Below, piece after piece: positions 12,969 to 24,659 of a stretch of 64,000 bases of DNA (within the stretch, counting starts at the first letter, position 1; each line of letters opens with the position of its first letter). A model generated the notes under the pieces. It saw nothing but the letters and a program-made list of their open reading frames with translations. It searched no databases and was not told the DNA's origin. A program made the translations under genes and the position numbers. Source of the stretch: Lycorma delicatula (Eukaryota; Arthropoda; Insecta; Hemiptera; Fulgoridae); the NCBI RefSeq assembly GCF_047948215.1, contig NC_134460.1, forward strand, positions 126,960,324 through 127,024,323. The letters are read 5' to 3'.

Positions 12969-13889
12969 AAGGAGAACAGTTCACGCGTAAGAGTATCAAA
13001 TATGAATTTAACTATTGAAAGAAATTTTTGAATATAGCACTTATAAACACGGTAATTGAGCACGGATAGTAAGAAATAAGAAAACGATTAGAAATAAACT
13101 ATTCAACATTTCCTGTTTTCGATTAAATTCGAAATGAACAGCCCTTAAGACCAGTAGGAAAGTAGTGAAATTTGTACCAGAATTTTCTAAATCAACGATC
13201 AACATTAGAGAAACATTCAGATTTAGTTAACTTGGAGATCGAGGAACGTGTAGGGCAGGAAGACAAGAGTGGAATATCTGATTGAGAATGTAGACTGTAG
13301 TAAATGTATTGAGGTTAAATATTAATCTTAAAATCAAAAAAAGATCAAAAATACTTACCAAAAATAAATATTAAAATTTTATCTATCACCCCGGACAGAA
13401 AGGAATGGGGTTTAGCATAATACCAGTCACTGATAAAAAAAAAAATATTTTTCTCGTTGTAGATGCCAAATGAAAAATTATTGTTTTTAATTTAGCGAGG
13501 ACTGAAAAGAATTGAAATTTAGAGAAACATTAAACTATTTTTTTTTTACTTTTTAGTACATTTTTTGGAGGTTCTTAGTATTAAATTAAAAGTTTAGCAT
13601 ATTTCTTCATTTTTCGTATTATGAAATTTGAGACCACGTTTCCTTGTAGGCAACATTATAAAATTTTAGTAATAATGTAGGAGCTATATTTTTCCTTTCG
13701 ATTTTAGTTATCACATTATAATTATGAATTCAAAATAAAATAGTTAATTTTTCATTTTCAGAACCCAAAATCTTATTCGAAATGTATAAAGTATACTTCA
13801 GAAATAAATGACCACGTTTTTTTAGTGTGTTCTTTATGTCGGATTTATTTATATAAGTTTGTATGTATTGTTTTTTTTTTTTTTTTTTA
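12969..13889. other. No gene seen
   Basis: AT-rich with stop codons in all frames. The text from about 12970 to 13330 is a little less AT-rich, but I do not recognise it. Confidence 0.5.
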
Positions 13890-14560
13890 TTTCCTTTTAC
13901 GAAGTAAAGTTAGTATTGTGATCGCGAAAAATTTCGTTTTCCAGAATTTCAACTGAAATATTCATTTTGACCATCCCTGAATCCATTTTGACTACTTTCG
14001 GGGTGACGCGTGTACATACGTCTTGCATAAATCCTGCATTAGCCGTAGGATAATGAAATTTTGTAATTAGGACTGAATATCTAGTTGTGCACCACCCATT
14101 CTGATTGCAATCGACTGAACCAAAAATGTTCAAAAAGCCCAAAATCCAAAAAAACCTGGACTTTGGATTTTGAACTACTGTAATACGCTACCGTTGAGAG
14201 CTTTTCAACGATATATAATAGTGGTACTTATTTTCATTGGTTCCAGAGTTATAGCCAAATAAAATTTTAATTAATGAAATATTTTGATCTTACAAGGGGA
14301 AGCCACGTTGGTTCAAATCCGATGTTTCCTTTTTTTAAATTTATTTTTTTTAATTTAAGTAAATTGATTTATTAATAATTATTAACCTCTGATAGTAAAA
14401 AGATTTTTACGATAAATAATAATTCAATAATAACAAAAAAAAATAAAATATGAAAAAAGAAAAAATCAGAAGTTATTAGTGAAATAAAATTTTATGTACT
14501 TTTAAAAATGTGTATATGTAATTTCACAGGCGAATAAGGAAGTTATGTGGTGTCTATATC
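13890..14560 (+). mobile_element. Small non-autonomous DNA element, copy 1
   Basis: One of three copies (others at 33.6 and 38.87 kb). Shared landmarks are tagtattgtgatcgcgaaaa, ccatccctgaatccattttg, attagccgtaggat, gattgcaatcgactgaacca, ttattaataattattaacct and gtgtatatgtaatttcacag. The ends look like short terminal inverted repeats built on 'acttcctt.cacg': ttccttttacgaag on the left and gcgaataaggaagttatg on the right. It has no coding capacity; the short frames inside differ between copies. Confidence 0.75.
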
Positions 14561-15688
14561 AGATTTTTTAATTTTAATGATTTACTTATTTTTTACCTTT
14601 TATAAAAGAAAGCTCATTAACCTCCAAGGGGGACCCCCCTTGACCTCCCTCGCATCAGCTAGAGGTGCTAATCCGATTTTATTACTTGTCAATTATTACG
14701 ATGAAATTTATTTGTATTACTTAGATATATCATAATATTCTATAATATTAAACATAAAATAAAAAAAAATATTTTTTAAAATTTCATTTAACTCTGTTTT
14801 TCCTGTACTGTAGCTGAGCTCTTATGAATTACGGGCCCTAGACCCTTGTTATATTTATCAACACACCCGGCTTAGCTTAATCCGGCCCTTTTGGTACAGC
14901 TGATATTACGCTGACTGATTGAAGAGTATTATTGAATTAATTTGACAATTTCAGGAAGATAAATATATGTTTATATATTTTAACATGCCTCCTATTTACA
15001 ATGTTTTTTTTTCCTAATTTGTGCGAATTTTTTATAGAATTTATTTTATAAATCAATCAATTCCTGATGTTTTTTTTTTTAGATATTGTTTGGAAAAGGA
15101 CACACGCAGTCCGGAAAGAGCAAACATGTTTTTTTATATAATAAAAAGATCCATTATTACTTTACACACCTTTTCACTCGAAACGAAATACCAACAATAG
15201 TCAGCAGCAGGTAAAAGCTGCTGTTCGTTCCGGTGCATTTTGCTGTCATTGTTAAAGCAAACTTGTGTAAACGTTTTTTTATCCTCTCAACCAATAGATT
15301 CTTTTATAAAATAGGGTGAAAAGCTCTCTCTGCAGGGATTTTTGGAATTGTTCTCTCTGTTTATTTTGGATGTGACAAGATTGATTTGTCAATTTATGTC
15401 AATTTAAAAGAGCTGTTTTTTCATAATGAAGCAGTTCTTCGAATTTTTCTATCCATTATGTGTGGGCTGGTTTTCATTTTTAAGAGGATCTAAAAAACAA
15501 TTATTTAGACTTCCTAATAGATAAAAATATCTATTCTTACAAAAGAAAACGTTAATTTTTTCTTCCATTTTGACACTTGTGGTACTATCCTACTTTAAAT
15601 ATCTACTTTACTATAGTAAGTTATCTACTTGTACTATCCTATTTTAAATATTATTTTAAAATATTTATGTACTTTTTTATAAATATTG

Positions 15689-15691
<3 letters not shown>
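14561..15691. other. No gene seen
   Basis: AT-rich intergenic or intronic sequence. A G-run/C-run palindrome (aagggggacccccctt) occurs near 14626. No coding signal. Confidence 0.5.

Positions 15692-15757
<66 letters not shown>
15692..15757. repeat. (TA)n microsatellite
   Basis: An uninterrupted TA dinucleotide run of about 66 bp. Confidence 0.97.
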
Positions 15758-15760
<3 letters not shown>

Positions 15761-18700
15761 AGAAAAAAGGGTGTAGTCATATTTTGAGAGCTTCTTTTCT
15801 TATAAAATCTGTTACTGTTAAAAAAAATAGTTTTTGAAATTTATTTAATGGTCCATATCGATAAATGTTTTCTAAAAATACCAATCCCATTAAAAATGTA
15901 AATCAAATACAGGAAAATGTAATCATATTCGTTACCTTTATAAAAAAATTTACATACAAAAAAAAGGGTTAAATTGCGGACTTAACAACTTTTCCCCATT
16001 ATAGATTATATTGAAACAACAAATTAGTTATGAAATGAAAAAATAATTTACATATAATTTTAATATCACTGAAAAATGTTATTAATGTAATTAAATGATT
16101 ATACATTTTAAGGAAAAAAACATTAAATTATAAAAATGAAGTAACTAATTAGAAAAATATTGAAAAAATAATATGTATTTGATATAGTGTAACGAATAAT
16201 CAGGCCTTTAAATGATGCAATATTGTTTTTATTGTAGCAGTAGCGTTTTCGGTTACTGAATATGTTATATTTTTGTTTTTACCTTGTTGATCTTGAGTAG
16301 ATGTACAAATAAATCTTTGAAGCGTTCAGTTATTCCTAATTACTCTTTGGATAGAAATAAATCCTTTTTTGTAACTTCAATTTTTTTAAACTATTTTGTC
16401 AATGTCAAATTTTACGTTATAAATAAAGCTTTATCTACCTAAAATTTGCATCATTTTCGTACTGCCTATTAAATTTTGGCTGGACAACAACGACCATTAT
16501 TAGCTTAAATAAATAAACATTCTGCTCGGTCATTAATATTCATCTCATTAAATTAAGGATCTGTTTTCTACCTGCAACTGGAACAGCCTCAGACATGTAA
16601 TTCATTAGCATCTACAATCATCGTCGTACTAATGATTAATTTACTCTTTTTACTAACGACAGTTAATCTGCCATAGCTTTTACATTTCTTAAATCGTGTA
16701 TTTCTATAATTTCCTTCACTCTCTACTACTTTCACTCCTTCTACTCGTGTTATCATTAACATAAAATAAATATTACTTACTAAAAATGAAGCCAAAAACG
16801 AAACTGATAATAGAAAATATTGTACGTATTCACAGCATAACAATTTTACTAAAACCGAATTAAGTTGTTTTAAATGAACCGTTTTATAAGTAATGATGAT
16901 CTTCATTAAAACAGGATGAATATTCAGAGTACAGAGAATGATGCGCTGGACTTGAGTTCCTTCTTTGCATATTTAGTAGATTAATTCCCTTCTTTGCCGG
17001 ATACGAGGTTTTTCAATAGATCTACTTACGAGCAAATAAGCTAGTTTTTCCCTACAATAAATAAACAGAACGATGCAAACAAAAATAAATAAAAATGTAC
17101 TAAACCCCTTCTCGCCTGTATCCTAATATATATATATATATATATTTACACACACGAGTATATATCTCTACACTATCATTGCATTCAACTTGGAAGACAA
17201 TCATTTTCACATCCATAATTCTTTGGTTTTGCTCTAGCGTTTTAATCTGTCTTTCATTTTAAATTGAAAACAACAAAATAGAAAACCCAGCAGGTAACAG
17301 AGAATTGATTATATTTTTGAACATTAAAATCTAAATATTTTTTAAAAGGACATTTTATTTTTTGAGGACAGCATGAATGCGAAACAAAAGTCGTAAAACT
17401 GTCGTTTAATATATGGTAGATGCAAATTGTGGTATGGTATAATATAAAATAACCTAACATTAAAAAACGTAAATGTAAAAAAAAAATGCCATCAAAATGT
17501 TGGCATAACAATTCCAGTTAGACTAAACCTTATTTTACCAGTGATTCTTTAAACTATAAAAACCTGAGATGTAAAAATAAGTAAGAGAAAAAAATAGCCA
17601 AATGAAACGAGCAAAAAAGCTTTAATGTGTTTGGTTGTTTTTGATGATATATGAAAAGAGAATGTTGTAACAATTTTTATTGCAGTTCACAACTCGTTAC
17701 AGATTTTATGTTGCGTTACTCAAGGCACGCTCTGAATTACGTGATAAAGACGTCTGATTTTTCACTAATAATAATAATTTCACGGTAACCTCAAATTACC
17801 ACATTATTTTATTTATTACGTTTCATATGAATAAAAATCGATAATTATTTGTAAAAGAAACTCTTTTAAGTATATTTTTAATACAAGTGGCTTTCTTCCA
17901 CTAGTGGTTCAGTATCTGTGTCATCCCTACCCAAATATAGTATTCATTTAAAACGTATGTGATGTTACTTCCCCTCTTTAACTATTTTATGGTAATATTT
18001 GTATGACCCGCAAACGGCTAAAAATGGTTCGTTGTATATCAGAACTATTTTTAAAAGTATGAAGGAATATACTTTATTTAACGTAAGGAGTGAAGTTTAA
18101 AAGCAACATTTGTTTTTAAATTTTATGAAAATTATTAAAATATTTATAAAAAAAGTGAAACTTTTACGTGAAGTTTTTATCCTTTTAGATTAAGAAAAAA
18201 AAATTAAACGATATGTATATTAAAGGTTTAAATATACTAAATATAATTTTTTTTTTTAATTTTCACTTCTTTAAGTTTCGGCTGTTTAAAATTGATCCAA
18301 ATTAACAATTAAAGTAAGTTATTTGTTGTAATCTTCAAATAGCAAACATTTAAAGAATAATTGAAAACAAAATACTATTTTTACAGTATTTTTTCAGAAA
18401 TAAGATTTTAAAATGTATTTTATCTAAAAAAAAAATATTTTTTATTTAAAATATGATTAGGCTTATAAGTACCGCTGCCCCTACGAAAAAAGGTATTCGA
18501 GAAAACGCCAAAGTCGAGACAACTATTTCTCGAAATACCAAAGGGAATGTCAAAAGATGGCTTAAGAAACTATTATCGCCGACAACCTTTGGAAAACTTG
18601 AAACTTTTGCACATGACTGTGAAAAAAATTTTTCAGATTATTTTTTTAAATTTATTATTTAAATTTTGGGCACGTTAATGGAACATTTCAGTTCTTTTGT

Positions 18701-18879
18701 TTTTTTATTTGAAAATATTTTGAAAATCACATTAATATTAAATTACATACGAGGGTTTTTGAACAACCCTTGTGTATAGCGAATAGGGTTATACGAGGAA
18801 TTAATTTAGTATGATGAATTTTTTACTTTGCGAAGGTAAAAAACCACCCAATTTTTTTTATTTTTATTTACTCTCTTAG
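15758..18879. other. No gene seen
   Basis: AT-rich with a short TA run at about 17127-17147. The open minus frame at 16589-16906 (105 codons) resembles no family I know and has no supporting splice or codon signal. A 69-codon + frame near 18453-18662 is likewise unrecognised. Confidence 0.5.
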
Positions 18880-19500
18880 GATCAAACATGGGCAAAGTTT
18901 TATGTACCGCAAACATTTTTACAAGCGATAAAAAAATTTAAAGACTGACGAACTTCAGTGACTGATGAGCACCGTTCTGGATGTCCGATTAAAGTTTCAC
19001 TCCAGCACTTGGAACTCGCGTAGACCCTCTCATCCGATAAGATCGACGGATTACAGTTGAGATTATAGGTGAAAAATTACAAGTAAGTGTCGATACAATG
19101 TATATTATTATCGCAGACGAGCTTGATTACCGTAAAACAAGCGCAAGATGGGTTCCGAGAGAGTAGACTGACCATCATAAGGAAATAAGACTTCGCATTT
19201 GCACAGAGATGAAACAACGGTATGCATTAGATGGTGATGCATTTATGAACATTATTCTAACCTATGATATGGATTCACAATTATGAATCGGAGTCCAAAA
19301 GACCGATCATGAAATTAAGGCACACGAGTTCATCGACCTTTGGAAAACATTCCGAACCCGACCATCAGCAGGAAAATCATGATGAAATCTTTTGGGATGC
19401 AAAAGGCTCGGTTTTTCGCAGTAAAACCGAGCACGTTAAAATGATGTGTTTAAAAAACACATCATTTAAATGCTTACAAAAGCAAAGTAATGCTTACAAA
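18880..19500 (+). mobile_element. mariner-type transposon, decayed transposase
   Basis: Reading across frames gives pieces of a mariner (DD34D-type) transposase: RTSVTDEHRSG near 18945-18980, DYRKTSARWVPRE near 19120-19160, and then a clear block from 19264 with IHNYESESKRPIM, LRHTSSSTFGKHSEP and IFWDAKGSVF. In intact relatives the first catalytic aspartate lies in 'GDETWIHHYEPESK' and the second near 'FWD'. Here the GDET is mutated to YDM. After FWDAKG the homology stops at a cluster of small inverted repeats (19406-19467). The C-terminal third is missing, so the copy is inactive. Confidence 0.75.
19406..19500. repeat. Clustered short hairpins and a direct repeat inside the mariner remnant
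   Basis: Perfect arms gctcggtttt (19406-19415) and aaaaccgagc (19423-19432). Directly after come perfect 13-bp arms aaatgatgtgttt (19439-19451) and aaacacatcattt (19455-19467). Then tgcttacaaa occurs twice (19471-19480 and 19491-19500). The cluster sits where the transposase similarity breaks off. Confidence 0.9.
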
Positions 19501-19970
19501 TTACAGAATAATCAAACGGCGTTGATTTCAGATGTTAATAAACTGCTAACGTAAGTAGAAGTTGTGCTGCTTCAGTGTACAACGTGATTCTCGAGTATGA
19601 ATCTACTAATGAATTACGGTCTCCAAAGAAAACAAAACCCCGCAGGACAATTGAGAAAAAGGTGAGATTTTGATAAAAACGCGATTCGTAAAAAAATTAC
19701 TCGAATTTGAATTATTAAGAAATAGTTTAGCGGTGTATTATGTCCTTTGGAAGAGAATTCGGTTATTGTCTTCGACAACGCTTCTTATCATTAAACGAAA
19801 AGAATTCCAGCCTTGTTATACAAAAACAATGATATCAAAATGTGGCTTAGTTTAAAAGGAATAATTTATGAAGAGGTTTAAGTTAACGTTCAATCATTGC
19901 GAAGGGTTTCGCGCATTAAAAGTAATTATAGTCCGTATAAAATTGGTTTGACACACAACGCCATATCGGT
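19501..19970 (+). mobile_element. Second DDE transposon (IS630/Tc1-like), internally deleted
   Basis: The N-terminal part reads ALISDVNKLLT (about 19522-19554), AASVYNVILEYEST, then a basic SPKKTKPRR stretch and, after a frameshift, DFDKNAIRKK (from 19666). About 60 bp later the sequence jumps to ENSVIVFDNASYH (about 19753-19791), the second catalytic-aspartate block (DNASYH) of this family, followed by a diverged tail to about 19965. In insect relatives these two blocks are separated by well over 100 residues, so most of the catalytic core is deleted. The family placement is from remembered motifs. It abuts the mariner remnant head-to-tail. Confidence 0.65.
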
Positions 19971-20007
19971 AAGTCGTGTTTTTATTCGGCTCCTAACGAA
20001 TATGTTT

Positions 20008-20115
20008 GCCGGCCTCCGTGGCGCGAGTGGTTACGTCTCGGACTTTAATCCGGTGGTTCCGAGTTGGAATCCCGGTCAGGCATGGCATTTTCATACGCTA
20101 TAAATCATTAATTTT
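20008..20115 (+). repeat. SINE family 2 (tRNA-Glu-like head)
   Basis: ggcctccgtggcgcgagtgg (A box) and a B-box region reading gttggaatcccggtcaggc, then atggcattttcatacgctat. The middle resembles a tRNA-Glu anticodon arm, but the stems do not pair well enough for a tRNA gene. Confidence 0.75.
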
Positions 20116-20620
20116 TTGGTCATTATGTAGGGATATTATTTTCTGTGTATTTAGTTATTGCGGCTTTTTTTGTTTGCATAGTCTTAAGTCTATCTGGGCT
20201 ATAAGAAAGTTTGGTATTTTAATTTATTTACTGTAAGTCATCCTTCTTGGTGGCTGTTTTTTCTTTTCTTTTTTTTAAATAAAATACAGATGTTTTAGCT
20301 GTTAAATATAGTTCAAAGAAATTTTTTACTTAATCAGTTGTGATTTTGTTTACATTGGCAACGGCCATACGGGCTCTTTGTGATTGGTAGTTGTGTTTGA
20401 CAGCGGCCATCTTGCATTGATTGGTTTTCCTTTGTTTACATTTCCATCTGATTTATTAGCCTCTTATTTATTAAAAAACTGTACAAATTAAAAATAGATA
20501 GATTTATTAAAAATAGATGAAAACAATCTTTAATGCGGGTTATATATCGTGTTAAAATTTGAGCTCAATCGGTGCAGAACATTTTGAGTTTTTGAAGCCG
20601 TACACAACGACTATAATATG

Positions 20621-20687
20621 TTAAGTTAAGTTAACTTAACATTTTATAGTTAACTTAACTTAATATTAAGTTCGTAAACGAACTTAA
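20621..20687. repeat. Adjacent perfect inverted repeats
   Basis: Arms ttaagttaagttaac (20621-20635) and gttaacttaacttaa (20649-20663) are perfect. A second pair, ttaagttcgt (20666-20675) and acgaacttaa (20678-20687), follows after 2 bp. Just upstream, 20550-20600 has a 'gagctcaatcggtgcagaac' phrase typical of insect transposon ends. Confidence 0.9.
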
Positions 20688-21246
20688 CATTTATATATAT
20701 ATACACACACATATTGAAATTACCTACATACAAACTATATAATTTTTGTTTAAAAAAAACTAAGTTATCTCTTTTGAAATTCATTATGCAACCATTAGAA
20801 GAACTTCCTCTTTAAAATATAAGTCATGGAAATCAGTGTATCTAGTAAAGTAGAATGAATAATAAGCCTCGAACATATGTAATAAAAGGTCGAACTGAGA
20901 GCCTCCATATTTTTTTTAATTTTATCAAACAGTTTACAAAAAATGTACCAAGGATTTTGAAAATTAATTGTGTTATCATGTAAAATTAATAGTAGTTTTT
21001 GTGTGTTTTTAAATTCAAAATGGAATTTTAAGATTCAGTTAAAAATAGATTTATTTTTTTTGCAAGGTTTTATACCGATCGTATTATGTAATGTATAATT
21101 TGTCAATTAATTTCCTTCTTGTACATGCATATTTTCAGGAATAAATTCCTTTTTTCTCGAAACTGTCCTTTACTTTTATACACTGATTTATATGTTTAAA
21201 TACCCATAACAGTCTTATTTAGATATTGTATAAACACCACCAAATG

Positions 21247-21247
<1 letters not shown>

Positions 21248-21342
<95 letters not shown>
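21248..21342. repeat. Microsatellite (TA)n (CA)n
   Basis: A TA run to about 21290 followed by a CA run with one interruption. Confidence 0.95.
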
Positions 21343-22189
21343 AAATAACATACAAGTGGTAATGGATTTAGTATTTAGTCGTCTAATGTAGCATGAAGTT
21401 TGATAATTAATTGACTTTACAGTCGTGATTTTGTACTATTTAGTATTATAGATGTTAAAGGAATGAGTAATAGGTTTAATCTTTTACTCATTTCTTTATA
21501 ATTTCACTCCCAGTTAACATTGTAACTTGCTAAATCCAATCCTTCTTTTTTTCAAATGAATTTTGCTTAGTATAAATGTAGAGTTTTGAGATTGGTATTC
21601 ATTTATTTATATTTTTTCTTTCGTTTCCTGATTGTAAATTCTTTTCATGAATTCAGTTACATTTTAGCAAGATTGCTAACTTCTCAATTATACAGCATGC
21701 GAATAATTTAAAAAGAGTGTTTTAAGTAATTGTTTGGGTAAATCTTCCATGAATTATTCATTAAATCTTTTTTTTTCTTTAATTATTACAACGGTAACCG
21801 GATTATACTAAATTGAATGTTTTGTGTTAAGTTAAAAGATACTCGGTGCTATCTCTGCAATTTTGATGTGTGACTTATTTGTAGTTCTGTGATTGTTAAA
21901 ATATCAGAGAATGTAGGTTAGGTATCTAGTGTTCGCTTATATCATCGTGGCTAAAGCTTCTAAATTTTCGTGGTTAAGTTTTTTCATGCGGAATGTTGAA
22001 GTGTATTACATTTTTCTGTATTACGTTGTTGGGTTTTGAGTAATTCTAAGTATTTTTTACGGGAATCAATGAAGTAACTAAATATTCCTTTCACTTGATG
22101 TAACCCAAAGTTACATAAAATACAAATAGCCCTTTTTTATATAATTTTTTTTTTTTGTTTGATTAGTATCTTTTATCATTTTAAGTTCG

Positions 22190-22375
22190 TTGTCGGTCTT
22201 TAATCGTAAATCCAAATTAAGTCTTTCTCGTCTATTATTGAACTCAATATATCCCAATTTATTTATTACGTAGTTATGTAACATTATAATTTCAGATTTT
22301 TTTAATTTCAACCTTTTTGTACAGTAATATTATCTTCCAACATGACTTTCTTAAATATATTTGAGAATATTTTGT
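22190..22375. repeat. Dispersed direct repeat, unit 1
   Basis: Matches 23288-23465 over about 180 bp. Shared words include cggtctttaatcgtaaatcc, ctattattgaactcaatata, aacattataatttcag and taatattatcttcc. On the minus strand, part is open (22111-22311) with a basic peptide containing FNNRRERLNLDLRLK. The other unit has stops, so any coding is ancestral. Family unknown. Confidence 0.85.
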
Positions 22376-22608
22376 CCGCGCATGTTGAGACGGATTTAAG
22401 GATATTTTATATGAAGTAATAATTTTTTATGATTTATTACTTTAATTATTTAATTTATTATTTTATAATTTAACATCTTACGAACGTGATGTTACGGTCG
22501 TAGTAACTTACAGTTTAATTTTATTTCTTGACCACCGACTATTATGAACGTAACAGTTTTAATTTAAATGCAATTATACATTTGAATTTGAATTAACATC
22601 TTTTGGGA

Positions 22609-22690
22609 AATCCCTGATGATGGAGTAACGGCTCCGAAAGTACTCGGATATATACTTTTAAAATTTTTGGTAAGTGGAACTTTATTTTAT
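22609..22690 (+). repeat. Dispersed 'CCTGATGATGGA' module
   Basis: cctgatgatggagtaacggc, tccgaaagtactcggatata and a ggtaagtggaactt end. The same order of words recurs inside the foldback element at 32.36 kb and, more weakly, at 51.71 and 52.01 kb. Confidence 0.55.
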
Positions 22691-22904
22691 ACAATTGTAT
22701 TAATACCAACGGTGCCAGATACGTAGTAAATTAAATATAAATAATTTTTTATTCAGTAATAATTTTGATTTTCTTTTCTTATTTTTTGTAGTTGAATAGC
22801 CATCAATATGTACGTTTGATACTTCTGGTTTATAAAAATCAATCATTGGTTTTTGTTTTTGGATGATTTATTTCACCTTATAATCTGGAAACTTTGGCAT
22901 GGCA

Positions 22905-23015
22905 ATATGATGAATGAAAATTTTGTAGCGTATGAAAACTTCTATGCCTGACTGGGATTCGAACCCGGGACCTCCGGATGAAAGGCCAAAATGCTACCAC
23001 TTCCACCACTGAGAT
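22905..23015 (-). repeat. SINE family 2, minus-strand copy
   Basis: ctgactgggattcgaacccg (B box complement), ctccggatgaaaggcc and gctaccacttccaccactga (head complement), with ttttgtagcgtatgaaaac on the tail side. Confidence 0.75.
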
Positions 23016-23287
23016 CAGCATTTATTTCTTTCATTGTAAATCTTAACAGGTAAGCTGTCGGTCTAAGTTTAGGCCAGACTAGAATTTGTGCCTGATTAAA
23101 AATACTCTGAAGGATATTTTTGTGTTTTATTTGTAAACTATTTTGTTCAATTGATTTCATTCGTCACTTTGCCCAATGATTTGATAGATTTGTAATCAAG
23201 TCGTTCATTTACTAGAGTAACGTTTCTATCCTGCTGATTGTTTTACTTTTCGTCATGAGTTATTCAGCTATATTTTCAATATTCTTT

Positions 23288-23465
23288 CGGTCTTTAATCG
23301 TAAATCCAAATCAGTCTTTCTCATCTATTATTGAACTCAATATATCCCACTTTAATTATTACGTACTTATAACATTATAATTTCAGTTTTTTTTTGTTTC
23401 AACCTTTTTGTAAAGTAATATTATCTTCCGACATTGACTTTCTTAAAAATATTTGAGAATTTATT
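23288..23465. repeat. Dispersed direct repeat, unit 2
   Basis: Second copy of the 22190-22375 unit, about 1.1 kb downstream in the same orientation, with several small indels. A family-2 SINE lies between the two units. Confidence 0.85.
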
Positions 23466-24640
23466 TAAAATTATTTGTAGACATTGTGTGGTTTATTACA
23501 AAGTTATTAATCATTGTTAAATAAAACAGAGTTTGGAAAACGCAGTATAAAAGGCAAATTTTGTTATTACTTGTTTGTTTTTTTTTAAAAATATAATATG
23601 ATCTATTTATATAGATAGTGTCGATTATGGAATTGTGAACGTATTTTTAAACGGTATGATGCAATGTAAAGATTTAAGAGTGTACTAACAATAAACGCAG
23701 TTAGTTTTATGTGTATAGGTTTGGCAAAATACCAAGTAATCTGAATGTTTTTGTTCTTGTTTCAACTATCTGCTGTCTGAAATAAACGAATTAGACATAA
23801 AACATTTTTTTATTCATAACATTTGACAGATATTAAAAAAATCTAGTTTTTTGGTGACTTTTTTTGTTTATACGTTATCATATATTAACAATTTAAATTG
23901 ATTTATTTATCCGTTCCCTCAAGGCGTACACCATGAACTTGACTTCACTCATATGATTACATCACTTGGCGCGCGCGCGCGCGCGCGCGCACGCACAACA
24001 CAACACATAAGGTGTGGGAGAACATATCAGATATATAAGAGAATGGAATTCGCGCATGAAATCCTTGTTAAAATAAATAGCATAAGATAGATTACTTAAC
24101 TGCAGCTCACCGTAATTTATTTACTCATTTGATGTGATATATCATAATTCCCCGGCGAATACAGCTAGAATATTAAAGGGAAAAGTATGGTATTTATGTC
24201 AAAAAATGCGGTATCGGTTTTTTTCGCAAATATTTACGTTTTAGGGCCCAACTGGTTCATTTAGACCAAAAAAAAAACATGTATGTACCTACCTTGTGGA
24301 TATGTGCCGCACTGATTTTGGCCTTACATCTCAGTACTGACCAACCGATTTTGGCTCAAATATTTATATATATGGGTCACTGATCATATTAATTTTTTTT
24401 AAATTCTTTAAGGTGGTGGCGGGATATCGCGAAAAAACAGTTTCGATATCTTCTGAGGCAACTTAGGGAAAATTCTATTAAAGCAAATTTGATACCTACA
24501 ATGCAATATATAAATAATCCAAAAAAATCTTTTTTAACAGAATCAACCTCCATCTCTTAAATTATTTAATTTAATGTTTTTTGTTCTTTTACTCTCCCTT
24601 CGGTTTAATTATTTTTCCAACATTTTTTGTTGAAAGTTTA
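23466..24640. other. No gene; (GC)n run at 23969-23990
   Basis: AT-rich sequence interrupted by an alternating GC run that then grades into acgcacaacacaac. Alternating GC of this length can adopt Z-DNA. From about 24240 to 24500 the composition looks like unclassified repeat DNA. Confidence 0.6.
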
Positions 24641-24659
24641 TACTTTTAAAAAAACTATG

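Noticed and set aside
13897..14142. 81-codon minus-strand frame
   Set aside because: Part of a three-copy non-autonomous element; the frame is not conserved between copies.
16589..16906. 105-codon minus-strand frame as a gene
   Set aside because: No recognisable domain and no splice or start context; composition matches the surrounding AT-rich non-coding DNA.
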